Source: Spirochaetales bacterium
GTDB taxonomy: Bacteria; Spirochaetota; Spirochaetia; Treponematales; UBA12059
Direction of reading: 5' to 3'
NCBI GenBank assembly: GCA_004525355.1
Contig: SPCK01000129.1
Coordinates: forward strand, 1 to 6,461
Length of the DNA: 6,461 nt
Shown here: piece by piece, positions 1 through 6,461 of the stretch
Position numbering within the stretch: the stretch's first letter is position 1
How the letters are laid out: each line of letters begins with the position of its first letter
Notes under the pieces: model-generated
Told to the model about the DNA's origin: nothing
Databases searched by the model: none
What the model saw: only the letters and a program-made list of their open reading frames with translations
Made by a program: the position numbers and the translations under genes

Positions 1-654
1 GGCTTCCAGTTCCTCCACAGAGTACAGGTAATCGTAGCGGCTGACGTTATCGCCGTTCCACCAGTTGTCGCTGTTGCGGCCGTGAAAGCGCAAATACCCA
101 AGGCCCCCGGTTACGCGTTCGGTCGGAGGCGGGAGCCCGGGCAGATCGGGCCTGTCGACGCTGACGTATCCGACTCCGCGGCCGTCCAACTCGTCGAATA
201 CCCGCTCGCTCGCCCACTCGTCATTGCGGAATTCGACCGCGAGGGGCAGGGGCTTGAGCGCACCGAGCAGGTCGGCGAGGTATCCGCGATTCTCCGGCGT
301 GTGATGGAAACGATAGGGCAACTGTAACAGCACCGACGCCAGTCGACCTGCGTCGGCCAGTGCTCCTGCCGCCCTACAGAAGGCAGCGGCTTCATCTCGC
401 CAGCCTGGGCCGACCTCGTGAGTCAGGCTCTTGTGCACCTTGAGGCTGAACATAAATCCCTCGGGCGTCCGCTCCACCATCGCTTTGAGGTTTCTGGCGA
501 CCGGCATGGCGTAATATGAAAAATTGAGCTCCACGAACGGGAAGAACAGGGCATAGTAGCGCAGGAATTCTTCCTTGGGCAGGTTGTCTGGGTAGAACTC
601 GCCGCGCCAGTCTTCATAGGAGTAGCCACTCGTAGCGATCAGTATTTCGCCCAT
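1..654 (-). CDS. DUF72 (YecE-like) family protein, C-terminus cut off by window edge
   Basis: The frame starts at the ATG at 654-652 and is open to base 1, giving 218 residues. Family members are usually about 240-290 residues, so the C-terminal tail is missing, including the region where many members carry an FNNH-type motif. Visible family hallmarks are the N-terminal strand and loop ATSGYSYEDWRGEFYP (residues 7-22), YYALFFPFVELNFSYY (33-48), FSLKVHKSLTH (69-79), LLQLPYRF (109-116), AVEFRNDEW (139-147) and YLRFHGRN (187-194). Together these are diagnostic of the TIM-barrel-like DUF72 family, whose biochemical function is not established. The start is well fixed: a TAG stop lies in frame two codons upstream. 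No strong ribosome binding site is visible, only a weak TAGGT just before the ATG. The gene is divergent from the metallophosphoesterase at 835 and has no visible operon partner. Family assignment is firm; role is unknown. Confidence 0.93.
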   Translation of the reverse strand, partial: MGEILIATSGYSYEDWRGEFYPDNLPKEEFLRYYALFFPFVELNFSYYAMPVARNLKAMVERTPEGFMFSLKVHKSLTHEVGPGWRDEAAAFCRAAGALADAGRLASVLLQLPYRFHHTPENRGYLADLLGALKPLPLAVEFRNDEWASERVFDELDGRGVGYVSVDRPDLPGLPPPTERVTGGLGYLRFHGRNSDNWWNGDNVSRYDYLYSVEELEA

Positions 655-834
655 GACCTACACTATGGCGCGCCCACGCCGCGCTGGCAAGGCCAGGATA
701 TGGTTGAAGGGGTCCTAGCGAGGTGAACCGATGCACGCCTTAGCGGAATATTCTATACTTGCATGTGCGCTTCCGAGAAACGATTGATGTTTTTTCTGTC
801 GTTCGGGCACGAGTGGTTTAGCCAGGGAGGCTCC
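655..834. promoter_or_regulatory. Divergent intergenic region between DUF72 and metallophosphoesterase genes
   Basis: This 180-base gap must hold the promoters of both divergent genes. The clearest element is a plus-strand TATACT at 754-759, one mismatch from the TATAAT -10 consensus, with an overlapping TATTCT at 749-754. No convincing -35 hexamer lies 15-19 bases upstream, so the promoter may be activator-dependent or not a housekeeping type. Transcription from this box would begin near 766, leaving a leader of roughly 70 bases before the ATG at 835. On the minus side, a short GC hairpin is possible (GCGCG 668-672 with CGCGC 680-684, 7-base loop) just ahead of the DUF72 start, but its significance is doubtful. 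I saw no riboswitch, small ORF or clear operator. Confidence 0.4.
824..830 (+). promoter_or_regulatory. Ribosome binding site fixing the metallophosphoesterase start
   Basis: AGGGAGG lies 4 bases upstream of the ATG at 835 and is a near-perfect Shine-Dalgarno sequence. It decides the start. The upstream in-frame ATG at 763 has no comparable site and would fall at or before the predicted transcription start from the -10-like box at 754-759. Confidence 0.75.
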
Positions 835-1893
835 ATGAAGCTGCATGAATTCTTGGCGACGATGAGAACGCTGGTGGACGAGGCCCGCACTGAAAAACTG
901 ACCGCGGAATCCCGCATCGTATTCTTGAGCGACCTGCACTTGGGCAACCGCTTCCGGGGTGACGACTTCCGCAAGAACGAGGACTTGGTGAAGGGTGCGC
1001 TCTCGTCCTTCTACCTTTCGCACGGCTGGAAACTGGTGCTCAATGGCGACGTGGAAGAATTGCACAAGTTCAAGTACCACGCAATCCGCGAAGCCTACCC
1101 GGAACTGTATTCCATCTTCGGATCGTTTCGCGACGGAGGGCGCCTGGTCAAGCTTGTCGGCAACCATGACCTGGCCTTACTGGCTCATGAAGACGGCGAA
1201 TTCCCGCTTGAACAGGCCCTGCGCCTGGATGCCGAGACTGGTACCATCCTGGCTTTTCATGGGCATCAGTCGCACAGGTTTTTCATGAAATACAATTTCG
1301 TGTCGGATTTCATCATCCACTACATCGCCAATCCTCTCAGGATTCCCAGCGTGGGCAAGCCCGTAACCAGCAGGCGCCGGTACAATGCCGAACGCCGTAT
1401 CTACCGTGTGTCCAAGGAGCTGGGAGTGGTTACCATCGCCGGGCATACTCACCGCCCCTTATTTGAGTCGTGCAGCAAATATGACAGCCTGCGATGGAAC
1501 ATCGAATCGGCGTTGCGGCAGTATACCTTGGCTGTCGGCGGCGAGCGGGAGCGGATCGAATCCATGATCGGGATTTACGTTCAGGAATTCAACCGCCTGT
1601 CCAGGAAGGAGAGGCGGCGGAAGCTTTCGCGGAATCTCTATGAACGAGACGATATCCGGGTGCCCTGCCTGTTCAATTCCGGTTGTGCCATCTCTCGCGG
1701 CGGCTTTACCGCGATTGAGATCGAGGGCCCCGATATTTCACTGGTGTATTGGACGCGCGAGGGAAACGCCAGGCCATATATAGAGCGAGAAGCCTTGTTT
1801 CGGGACAGGCCCGAAGGCACGCCGTGGCAGCGTTATACCATCGCCCGCGATTCGCTTGAGTACGTGTTCGCCCGCCTGAAATTATTGGCGTAA
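835..1893 (+). CDS. Calcineurin-like metallophosphoesterase, LpxH-like motif set
   Basis: A complete 352-residue protein starting at the ATG at 835. It carries all the blocks of the dinuclear-metal calcineurin-like phosphoesterase fold: SDLHLG (32-37, metal ligands D33 and H35), NGDVEE (70-75, bridging D72), GNHD (109-112, N110 and H111), FHGHQ (141-145) and GHTHRP (203-208, H204 and H206). The late NSG (281-283) and the strands after it (FTAIEIEG, ISLVYW) resemble the closing part of the fold. SDLHLG, a GD-x-x-E block and GHTHRP recall UDP-2,3-diacylglucosamine pyrophosphatases (LpxH-like, lipid A pathway). Those enzymes are nearer 240 residues, so a substrate should not be assigned. The extra length is mainly a charged, probably helical stretch (about 209-276) between GHTH and NSG, plus a C-terminal tail. 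No signal peptide or membrane helix is seen, so it is probably cytoplasmic or membrane-peripheral. It is a single-gene unit, divergent from DUF72 and convergent with the phosphatase. An alternative start at 763 would add 24 residues. Confidence 0.93.
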   Translation: MKLHEFLATMRTLVDEARTEKLTAESRIVFLSDLHLGNRFRGDDFRKNEDLVKGALSSFYLSHGWKLVLNGDVEELHKFKYHAIREAYPELYSIFGSFRDGGRLVKLVGNHDLALLAHEDGEFPLEQALRLDAETGTILAFHGHQSHRFFMKYNFVSDFIIHYIANPLRIPSVGKPVTSRRRYNAERRIYRVSKELGVVTIAGHTHRPLFESCSKYDSLRWNIESALRQYTLAVGGERERIESMIGIYVQEFNRLSRKERRRKLSRNLYERDDIRVPCLFNSGCAISRGGFTAIEIEGPDISLVYWTREGNARPYIEREALFRDRPEGTPWQRYTIARDSLEYVFARLKLLA

Positions 1894-1932
1894 TCCTCGC
1901 GCGCAGCCGCCGCCGCTCGTCCCTCATCGTCG

Positions 1933-1962
1933 CGCGCAATGCGCGGTCCCAGGTTTCCCGGG
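1933..1962 (-). terminator. Possible paired GC hairpins after the phosphatase stop codon (weak)
   Basis: The 82-base convergent gap 1894-1975 holds two short potential stems. One is 1948-1953 with 1957-1962, a 6-bp stem with a 3-base loop. It is perfect only in the minus-strand transcript, where one pair is G-U; on the plus strand that pair is an A-C mismatch. It begins 14 bases after the phosphatase stop. The other is CGCGC 1933-1937 with GCGCG 1941-1945 (3-base loop), which can form in either transcript. Neither is followed by a U-tract, so this is not a classical intrinsic terminator. It could be a Rho-dependent or hairpin-only end, or chance in GC-rich sequence. Confidence 0.22.
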
Positions 1963-1975
1963 GGCGGCCATCCCG

Positions 1976-4900
1976 TCAAGCGTTTCTTCTGATTACCAGC
2001 ATCGTCAGGTCGTCGTACTGATCGTCTTCCTTGAGGCGGCGGTAGTAGATGTATTCCTTGCGGCGCGGGTCCTCGTGCGGCACTTTGTCCCGGCAAAACG
2101 TACCGTATTGCAGGAAGCAGCGTTCCAGCATGGCGTCCACCTTGGTATCCACAAGCACCATGTCCTCGTCGCTCGCCGCGGGATCGGGCACCATACGGAA
2201 GACCTTCTCGATGGCGGCCAGTCCCAGCACGAGCTCCTCAGGCTTGCCGCTGAACGAGCTGAAGTCGAAATCGTAGGTGGCGCCGGGACCCATGGGATCG
2301 TCTTCCTTGACCAACCTGAAGCGGCCGCCTGTCATAATCGTTTTGGTCGCTTCCTTGATGCGTTCCTCACCCAGGTACTCCACCAGCATTTTCTTGTGCT
2401 CGGACTCGGATCCGTCGGAGTTCCTGCTTTTCTCGATCTCGAAAAGTTCCGTGAAATCCGGGCCTCGCCTCGCGCGATTCGATTCCTCGAAACCGTCCGT
2501 GTAGAGTACAAGGGCATCCTGAGGCTCAATCCTTTTGACGACCTGCGTGAACGGCGACCTGCTGAGTTCGACCATCTCATTGTCGATCGGGCCCGCCGCC
2601 GGCGAGTCCACCAGCTCGTACTTGATCAGGTCGCGTTGCGAGGACGAATAGACGTACAGGAACTTGTCGCCAGCATGGCAGATATACACCGCCCCGGTCT
2701 GCGAATCGTAAACACCAAGAAGCAGGGCCGCGAAACGTCCCTTGAATCCGCGCCGGAACAGGAAGTCGTTGATCTTGTAGGTCAGCGCGTCAAGTTTTAT
2801 GCCGTTCTTCTTGAACGACCAGCCCTGGAATTCGCTGGCGAAGATGGTGGCCACGCCGACCATGATGAGGGCGGCCGGGATGCCCTTTCCCGAGACGTCG
2901 CACTTGATGAAGGCCCAATAACGATCATCCAGCTTGCGGTAATCGAAGTAATCGCCTGAAACGCCCTTGGCGCCTTCGTAATAGCCGTAGAACGAGTGGG
3001 TCGGCGTGTCCTCGTAGCCGGTGGTCAACTTCTCTCCCAACGCGTTGGTTTCCAGGGGGATGAACATCTTCTGGACTTCCTTGCCTACGGTAAGGAACTC
3101 CGCCTCCTTGGCGGCAACGACGAGGCCCATGGTCATGTCGTTGATGGTGTCCGCCAGGGTTCCTATCTCGTCCCTGCTCTTGATCGCGATTGAGAAATCG
3201 GAAAGTTCCTTCTTGTCCGGGGTGTCCCGGATATGCTCGATGCCCTTCACGAGCTTGCGAATAGGCGTGATGATGATTCCGGCAAGCGTGATTGCTCCAA
3301 TGATTCCCGCGGCCAGCGCTATGGCCGCGACGATGGCCATGTTCCGCAGCAGGATGTCCCGGGATCGGAGCACCTCCGCGACGATGAGCTCAGTGGATAC
3401 CTCGATGCGCACCATTCCCCTGAAGTAGATGGGCTCACGCGGCTGTCGGTACAGGATCGGCTTGTAGAAAATGAAATTCCCGGGTTCTGTCGAAAGCGCC
3501 GTCGGATCGAAGGCCGGCTCGCTGGAGATGGCGCCGTCGGCGATGACGGCGAGGCGGCGGGTCAGCTCGCGCTGGAGCCCGGCCGAACTGGCGGACAGTT
3601 CTGTGAGTCGCTCCTGGCTCGCCGCGTCCAGCTTTGTAGCCAATGTCATGGACTCGTCCTGTAGGCGCTGCAGTTCCTCGGCTATCGTACCGACCTCGGC
3701 CGCGGCCTTCTCGTCTATCGCCGCGGCGATCGCGGCCAGTCTGGGCGTCAGCGCGTCGCGCAGGGACGATTCACCCAGTACCAGGGCCGATCCGTCGATC
3801 TTGTCCAGGATATCCGGGTCGTTGGTTGCCCACATGACGTCAGGATCGGTCCTGCGGGCGGTACCGTAGCCTGTGACCGTCAGGTAGATCGCTTCCTCGA
3901 GGGCCGTCATCTGGCCGGGCAGGGTAGCCAGCTCCAGCTGGTTCCTGACGGGCAGGTAGGATCGTCCGCCTTGGGCGGCGCTTTCCAGCAGTACGCGCAC
4001 CCGTTGTCCCAGTCCTCGGGCCAGGATTTCGCTCTGGGAACGCATCATCTGGATGCCCAGCGGGACCGAAACGAGCCCGACTACGAACATTACGAGGAGG
4101 CTTATAGTCAGGGCGAATTTAGCCGTAAGGCCAGTGCCCTTGCGCAGAGCGGCCTTGACCGCCCGTTCGCGTTCTAAAGCAGGCATGGGTTTTCCTTCCA
4201 GGAGCGCGATCGCTTCCAGTCGCACGTCCTTGCCTTCCCGTACGACGGCCGCGACCTGCCTCAGTGACAGTATCACGCCGACCAGCGGAAAGAGCAGGGC
4301 CAGTATCATGAACAGAGTTCCTATGTTGACCAAGCTTGTCCCGGCAGGGGAAAAGACCCAGTCGGGTTTCCAGGCCAGGCCGAAGTCCCCGAATTTGACG
4401 GTGCCGGAGATGTCAACTGACAGGCGCGGTCCGGTAAAGTACCAGCCTCGCAGCGGGTGATATAGTCCGACGCGGTAGGAGCCGGCCGGAAGGTCCTCCG
4501 CCTCTGTGCCTTCCAGAAGTCTATCCGAGCGAATGGAAAAATCGCCGTCTTTCAACCGGAAATCCCGGTCGTACGGCTCGCGCCCGTCCGCGTCGATGAC
4601 AAAGTGGGTGATCGGCCCGTCCTCCAGGAAGCCACGGCCAAGAATCCTGAGCCTGAGTATGCCGAAGTCGTCCCGGTCCGACAGAACGTCAGATACGAGT
4701 GTGTAGGGAATGAATTTATCCGTGCGGAGTATGATACTGACCGCGTCGCCCACGTTGCCGGTGGCGTCGACCGCTGCCACCGAGAATGACCAGTAGCCAT
4801 CGTCTATGTTCGAAAAGTCGGCGCGGGGCGCGACGGTACGGATTGACGGAGCTGGTATGGCCGGTGGACGTTTGTCCCAAACGCGAGATTCATAGTCGGT

Positions 4901-6461
4901 TGCCGGGCCGAAACTGTACGTGATCTCCTGTGCGTCTTGGCCGGCTTGATCGTCTGTCGGAGCGGTCGGAGCGACGGCGGGCAGGCGCCTTGCCGGGGGA
5001 CGGTCGAGGGGCCCCAGGTATTCCAATATCCACGTGTAACCGGCGACGTCGGTCTCAGGCGGGGGGCTCCAGTCCAGCCGGAAACTGTTCGATGACAGGA
5101 ATCCGTTCGGGCCGACCGGAGGTACGCCGGGTACGGGCATGCCTGGCGGCGTGGTGTCACGGATGAAGCTGATCCGGGTCGGGTCGGACCAATTACCAGC
5201 GTAATCCTGCGCCCTGATGCTGAAATACCACTGGCCATCCTCGGTGGCGGTTTGGCTGGTTCTCGTTTCCGTTTCCAGGACCATGACGGTCAGGGGAGGC
5301 GTCGCGGTCGGATCCCTGGTCCACAGATAGGAGAAGCCGCTGATGCCCGATGAATCCGAAGGCACGACCCAACGCAGGGAAGCCTTGTCGCGCCTGGTCG
5401 GCACGTCGGGTTGAAAATCCATCGCGCTCAGGGCGGGCGGCTTGACGGTGACATCCGGGGACAGGCCCATGACGGCCGACGATGTGCCTTTGCCTCGTTG
5501 CCAGAAGGCCCACAGCGAACCATTGGCGTACACGGCCCGGCCGAAGGTTGCATCTCCCCGCGACCGGACGGACAGATCCCGCTCGCGCCAGAGGAAACCT
5601 TCCTTGAGCGATAAAAAGACTCGATTGGCGCCGGTACGGTCGTCGAACCATATGATAGCCGGCTCTTCCGCGGCGTCGACCATTCGCGGCTCGGCGCAGT
5701 TGCCTTGCCCCAGGCTGACGCGTTCCACGCTTCCGGTAATTACTGAACCGGTTGGGTCGAGGCGTGCGGCGTAGATCTGGGCCGGTCCCGACAGGACGCG
5801 GCGTTCCCAAGTGAGCCATATGTCGCCGCCCACGATGGCCACGTGAGGCCGCTGGTTGTCGAAGTCGTCCGCTGATTGCCGTTCCCTGTGGATGGGATCA
5901 AGGAAGTTGGTGACGCGCCGCGGTTCGCTCCAAGACAGTCCACCGTCCATGGTAATACGCGAGAACAGTTGGAAGCTCGGCCTGGAACCGCCTGCCAGCG
6001 ATTGGAAAACGACGATATCACGGTCGGCGGTTCTTTCCGCGCTCGGCAGGAAGTTGAGTCTGAGTCCGCTTGCGCTGTCCACGAAGGGAGAAAAGGCCGA
6101 CCAGCTAGAACCGTCCGGCGAACCGGCATATCGAATCGAGAGCGAATCGGAGTCACCTCTAGTGGCGAACAAATGCCACCCGCCGGTTGCCGAAGGAAAG
6201 ATTCTGGGAGCAACGACGGGCTCATCCGTGGAAATGGGGTACGGACTGTCGAATGAAAGCCCTCCATCCCGCGAAATATAGATGGCAATGGCCCGCTCAT
6301 CCGTGGATACCGCCACGGCAAAAGTATCCGATCCGCCCGATGCGGCTGAGAAGAGTATCGGGGCTTCCGCTCCCCGGTAGGGAAATGGACCCGCGAACCG
6401 GTCAAGCCTGCGAATACCGTCGGCACCGTAGGAAGCAAGTGAAAGCCATGCGCTTCCTCCA
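1976..6461 (-). CDS. Membrane-anchored SpoIIE/PP2C-type phosphatase with propeller/FN3-like sensor and HAMP, N-terminus beyond window edge
   Basis: The frame is open to the right edge with 1494 residues visible (numbered here from the edge). The GTG at 6316 is not the start: 48 in-frame codons precede it without a stop and continue the same domain. Layout: 1-345, beta-propeller-like with Asp boxes SRDGGLSF (63-70), SPDGSSW (114-120) and TMDGGLSW (170-177); 353-436 and 437-584, two FN3-like repeats; 585-685, IPT/Ig-like; membrane helices about 709-734, 778-802 and 1040-1064; 803-1039, second outside region with a likely coiled coil (898-973); 1065-1118, HAMP (ITPIRKL, RDEIGTLADTINDM); 1146-1491, SpoIIE/PP2C. 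Catalytic motifs are intact: GVSGDYFDY (D1170, D1173), CDVSGKG (D1188), LYTDGFEE (D1322) and YDDLT (D1483, D1484). Positive charges in the 735-777 loop fit an inside position. The family dephosphorylates Ser/Thr, typically on STAS anti-anti-sigma proteins; substrate and ligand here are inferred only. A signal peptide is expected off-window. About 100 extra residues lie between the last two catalytic motifs. There is no 3' operon partner. Confidence 0.95.
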   Translation of the reverse strand, partial: GGSAWLSLASYGADGIRRLDRFAGPFPYRGAEAPILFSAASGGSDTFAVAVSTDERAIAIYISRDGGLSFDSPYPISTDEPVVAPRIFPSATGGWHLFATRGDSDSLSIRYAGSPDGSSWSAFSPFVDSASGLRLNFLPSAERTADRDIVVFQSLAGGSRPSFQLFSRITMDGGLSWSEPRRVTNFLDPIHRERQSADDFDNQRPHVAIVGGDIWLTWERRVLSGPAQIYAARLDPTGSVITGSVERVSLGQGNCAEPRMVDAAEEPAIIWFDDRTGANRVFLSLKEGFLWRERDLSVRSRGDATFGRAVYANGSLWAFWQRGKGTSSAVMGLSPDVTVKPPALSAMDFQPDVPTRRDKASLRWVVPSDSSGISGFSYLWTRDPTATPPLTVMVLETETRTSQTATEDGQWYFSIRAQDYAGNWSDPTRISFIRDTTPPGMPVPGVPPVGPNGFLSSNSFRLDWSPPPETDVAGYTWILEYLGPLDRPPARRLPAVAPTAPTDDQAGQDAQEITYSFGPATDYESRVWDKRPPAIPAPSIRTVAPRADFSNIDDGYWSFSVAAVDATGNVGDAVSIILRTDKFIPYTLVSDVLSDRDDFGILRLRILGRGFLEDGPITHFVIDADGREPYDRDFRLKDGDFSIRSDRLLEGTEAEDLPAGSYRVGLYHPLRGWYFTGPRLSVDISGTVKFGDFGLAWKPDWVFSPAGTSLVNIGTLFMILALLFPLVGVILSLRQVAAVVREGKDVRLEAIALLEGKPMPALERERAVKAALRKGTGLTAKFALTISLLVMFVVGLVSVPLGIQMMRSQSEILARGLGQRVRVLLESAAQGGRSYLPVRNQLELATLPGQMTALEEAIYLTVTGYGTARRTDPDVMWATNDPDILDKIDGSALVLGESSLRDALTPRLAAIAAAIDEKAAAEVGTIAEELQRLQDESMTLATKLDAASQERLTELSASSAGLQRELTRRLAVIADGAISSEPAFDPTALSTEPGNFIFYKPILYRQPREPIYFRGMVRIEVSTELIVAEVLRSRDILLRNMAIVAAIALAAGIIGAITLAGIIITPIRKLVKGIEHIRDTPDKKELSDFSIAIKSRDEIGTLADTINDMTMGLVVAAKEAEFLTVGKEVQKMFIPLETNALGEKLTTGYEDTPTHSFYGYYEGAKGVSGDYFDYRKLDDRYWAFIKCDVSGKGIPAALIMVGVATIFASEFQGWSFKKNGIKLDALTYKINDFLFRRGFKGRFAALLLGVYDSQTGAVYICHAGDKFLYVYSSSQRDLIKYELVDSPAAGPIDNEMVELSRSPFTQVVKRIEPQDALVLYTDGFEESNRARRGPDFTELFEIEKSRNSDGSESEHKKMLVEYLGEERIKEATKTIMTGGRFRLVKEDDPMGPGATYDFDFSSFSGKPEELVLGLAAIEKVFRMVPDPAASDEDMVLVDTKVDAMLERCFLQYGTFCRDKVPHEDPRRKEYIYYRRLKEDDQYDDLTMLVIRRNA

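Noticed and set aside
82..395. Short open frames on both strands within the DUF72 gene
   Set aside because: The minus-strand frame from 654 to base 1 carries all DUF72 motifs; the others are shadows without recognisable features.
667..684. GC-rich palindrome and hairpin near the DUF72 start as an operator
   Set aside because: GGCGCGCC and the 5-bp stem are short and expected by chance in GC-rich DNA; there is no second copy or flanking symmetry to support an operator.
763..834. Upstream in-frame start for the metallophosphoesterase
   Set aside because: There is no ribosome binding site, the extra 24 residues look neither like a signal peptide nor part of the fold, and the region overlaps the likely promoter. 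The ATG at 835 has AGGGAGG at good spacing.
2075..2959. A 294-codon open frame on the plus strand opposite the phosphatase catalytic domain
   Set aside because: It is exactly antisense to the SpoIIE/PP2C coding sequence, whose catalytic motifs are intact. Its translation has no recognisable domain and looks like a complement shadow, common in GC-rich genes.
5193..5819. A 208-codon minus-strand open frame inside the phosphatase gene
   Set aside because: Its translation is Arg/Gly/Pro-rich and featureless, an out-of-frame shadow of the propeller/FN3-like coding sequence.
6314..6316. GTG as the start of the phosphatase
   Set aside because: The frame remains open upstream to the window edge, the upstream codons continue the propeller, and a secreted domain here would lack a signal peptide.
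5740..6438. A 232-codon minus-strand open frame overlapping the propeller region
   Set aside because: It lies in another frame of the same strand. Its translation is rich in Arg, Ser, Pro and Thr with no domain, while the overlapping long frame encodes regularly spaced Asp boxes and runs on into the rest of the phosphatase.

Overview
The window is GC-rich, protein-dense bacterial DNA with three genes and about 260 bases of non-coding sequence. Two genes run off the edges. From left to right: a DUF72/YecE-family protein (minus strand, C-terminus cut off at base 1); a 180-base divergent intergenic region; a calcineurin-like metallophosphoesterase (plus strand, complete); an 82-base convergent gap; and a very long multi-domain SpoIIE/PP2C-type membrane phosphatase (minus strand). 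The phosphatase fills about 70% of the window, and its N-terminus lies beyond base 6461.

The phosphatase is the main feature. Its reading frame stays open to the right edge (1494 codons visible). In order it reads: a partial Asp-box (sialidase/BNR-like) beta-propeller, two fibronectin-III-like repeats, an IPT/Ig-like domain, a transmembrane helix, a short basic cytoplasmic loop, a second transmembrane helix, a second extracytoplasmic region with a predicted coiled coil, a third transmembrane helix, HAMP, and a catalytic PP2C domain with its metal-binding aspartates intact. A long insertion splits the last part of the PP2C fold. The chain looks like a one-protein transmembrane signalling device with two separate outside modules and a serine/threonine phosphatase output. 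The usual partners of this family (STAS anti-anti-sigma factors, anti-sigma kinases) are not in the window.

The sequence around the catalytic site (GKEVQKMFIPL, GYYEGAKGVSGDYFDY) resembles, from memory, the HAMP-SpoIIE phosphatases common in spirochaetes. A free-living, GC-rich member of Spirochaetota is therefore my best guess, but I could not test it. The long secreted part implies a cell with a periplasm or exposed envelope.

Nothing ties the three genes into one pathway. DUF72 and the metallophosphoesterase are divergent, and the metallophosphoesterase and phosphatase are convergent, so these are three separate transcription units. I saw no RNA genes, CRISPR arrays, insertion sequences or phage features. 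I see no clear evidence of a wholly new system; the novelty lies in the domain architecture of the phosphatase.
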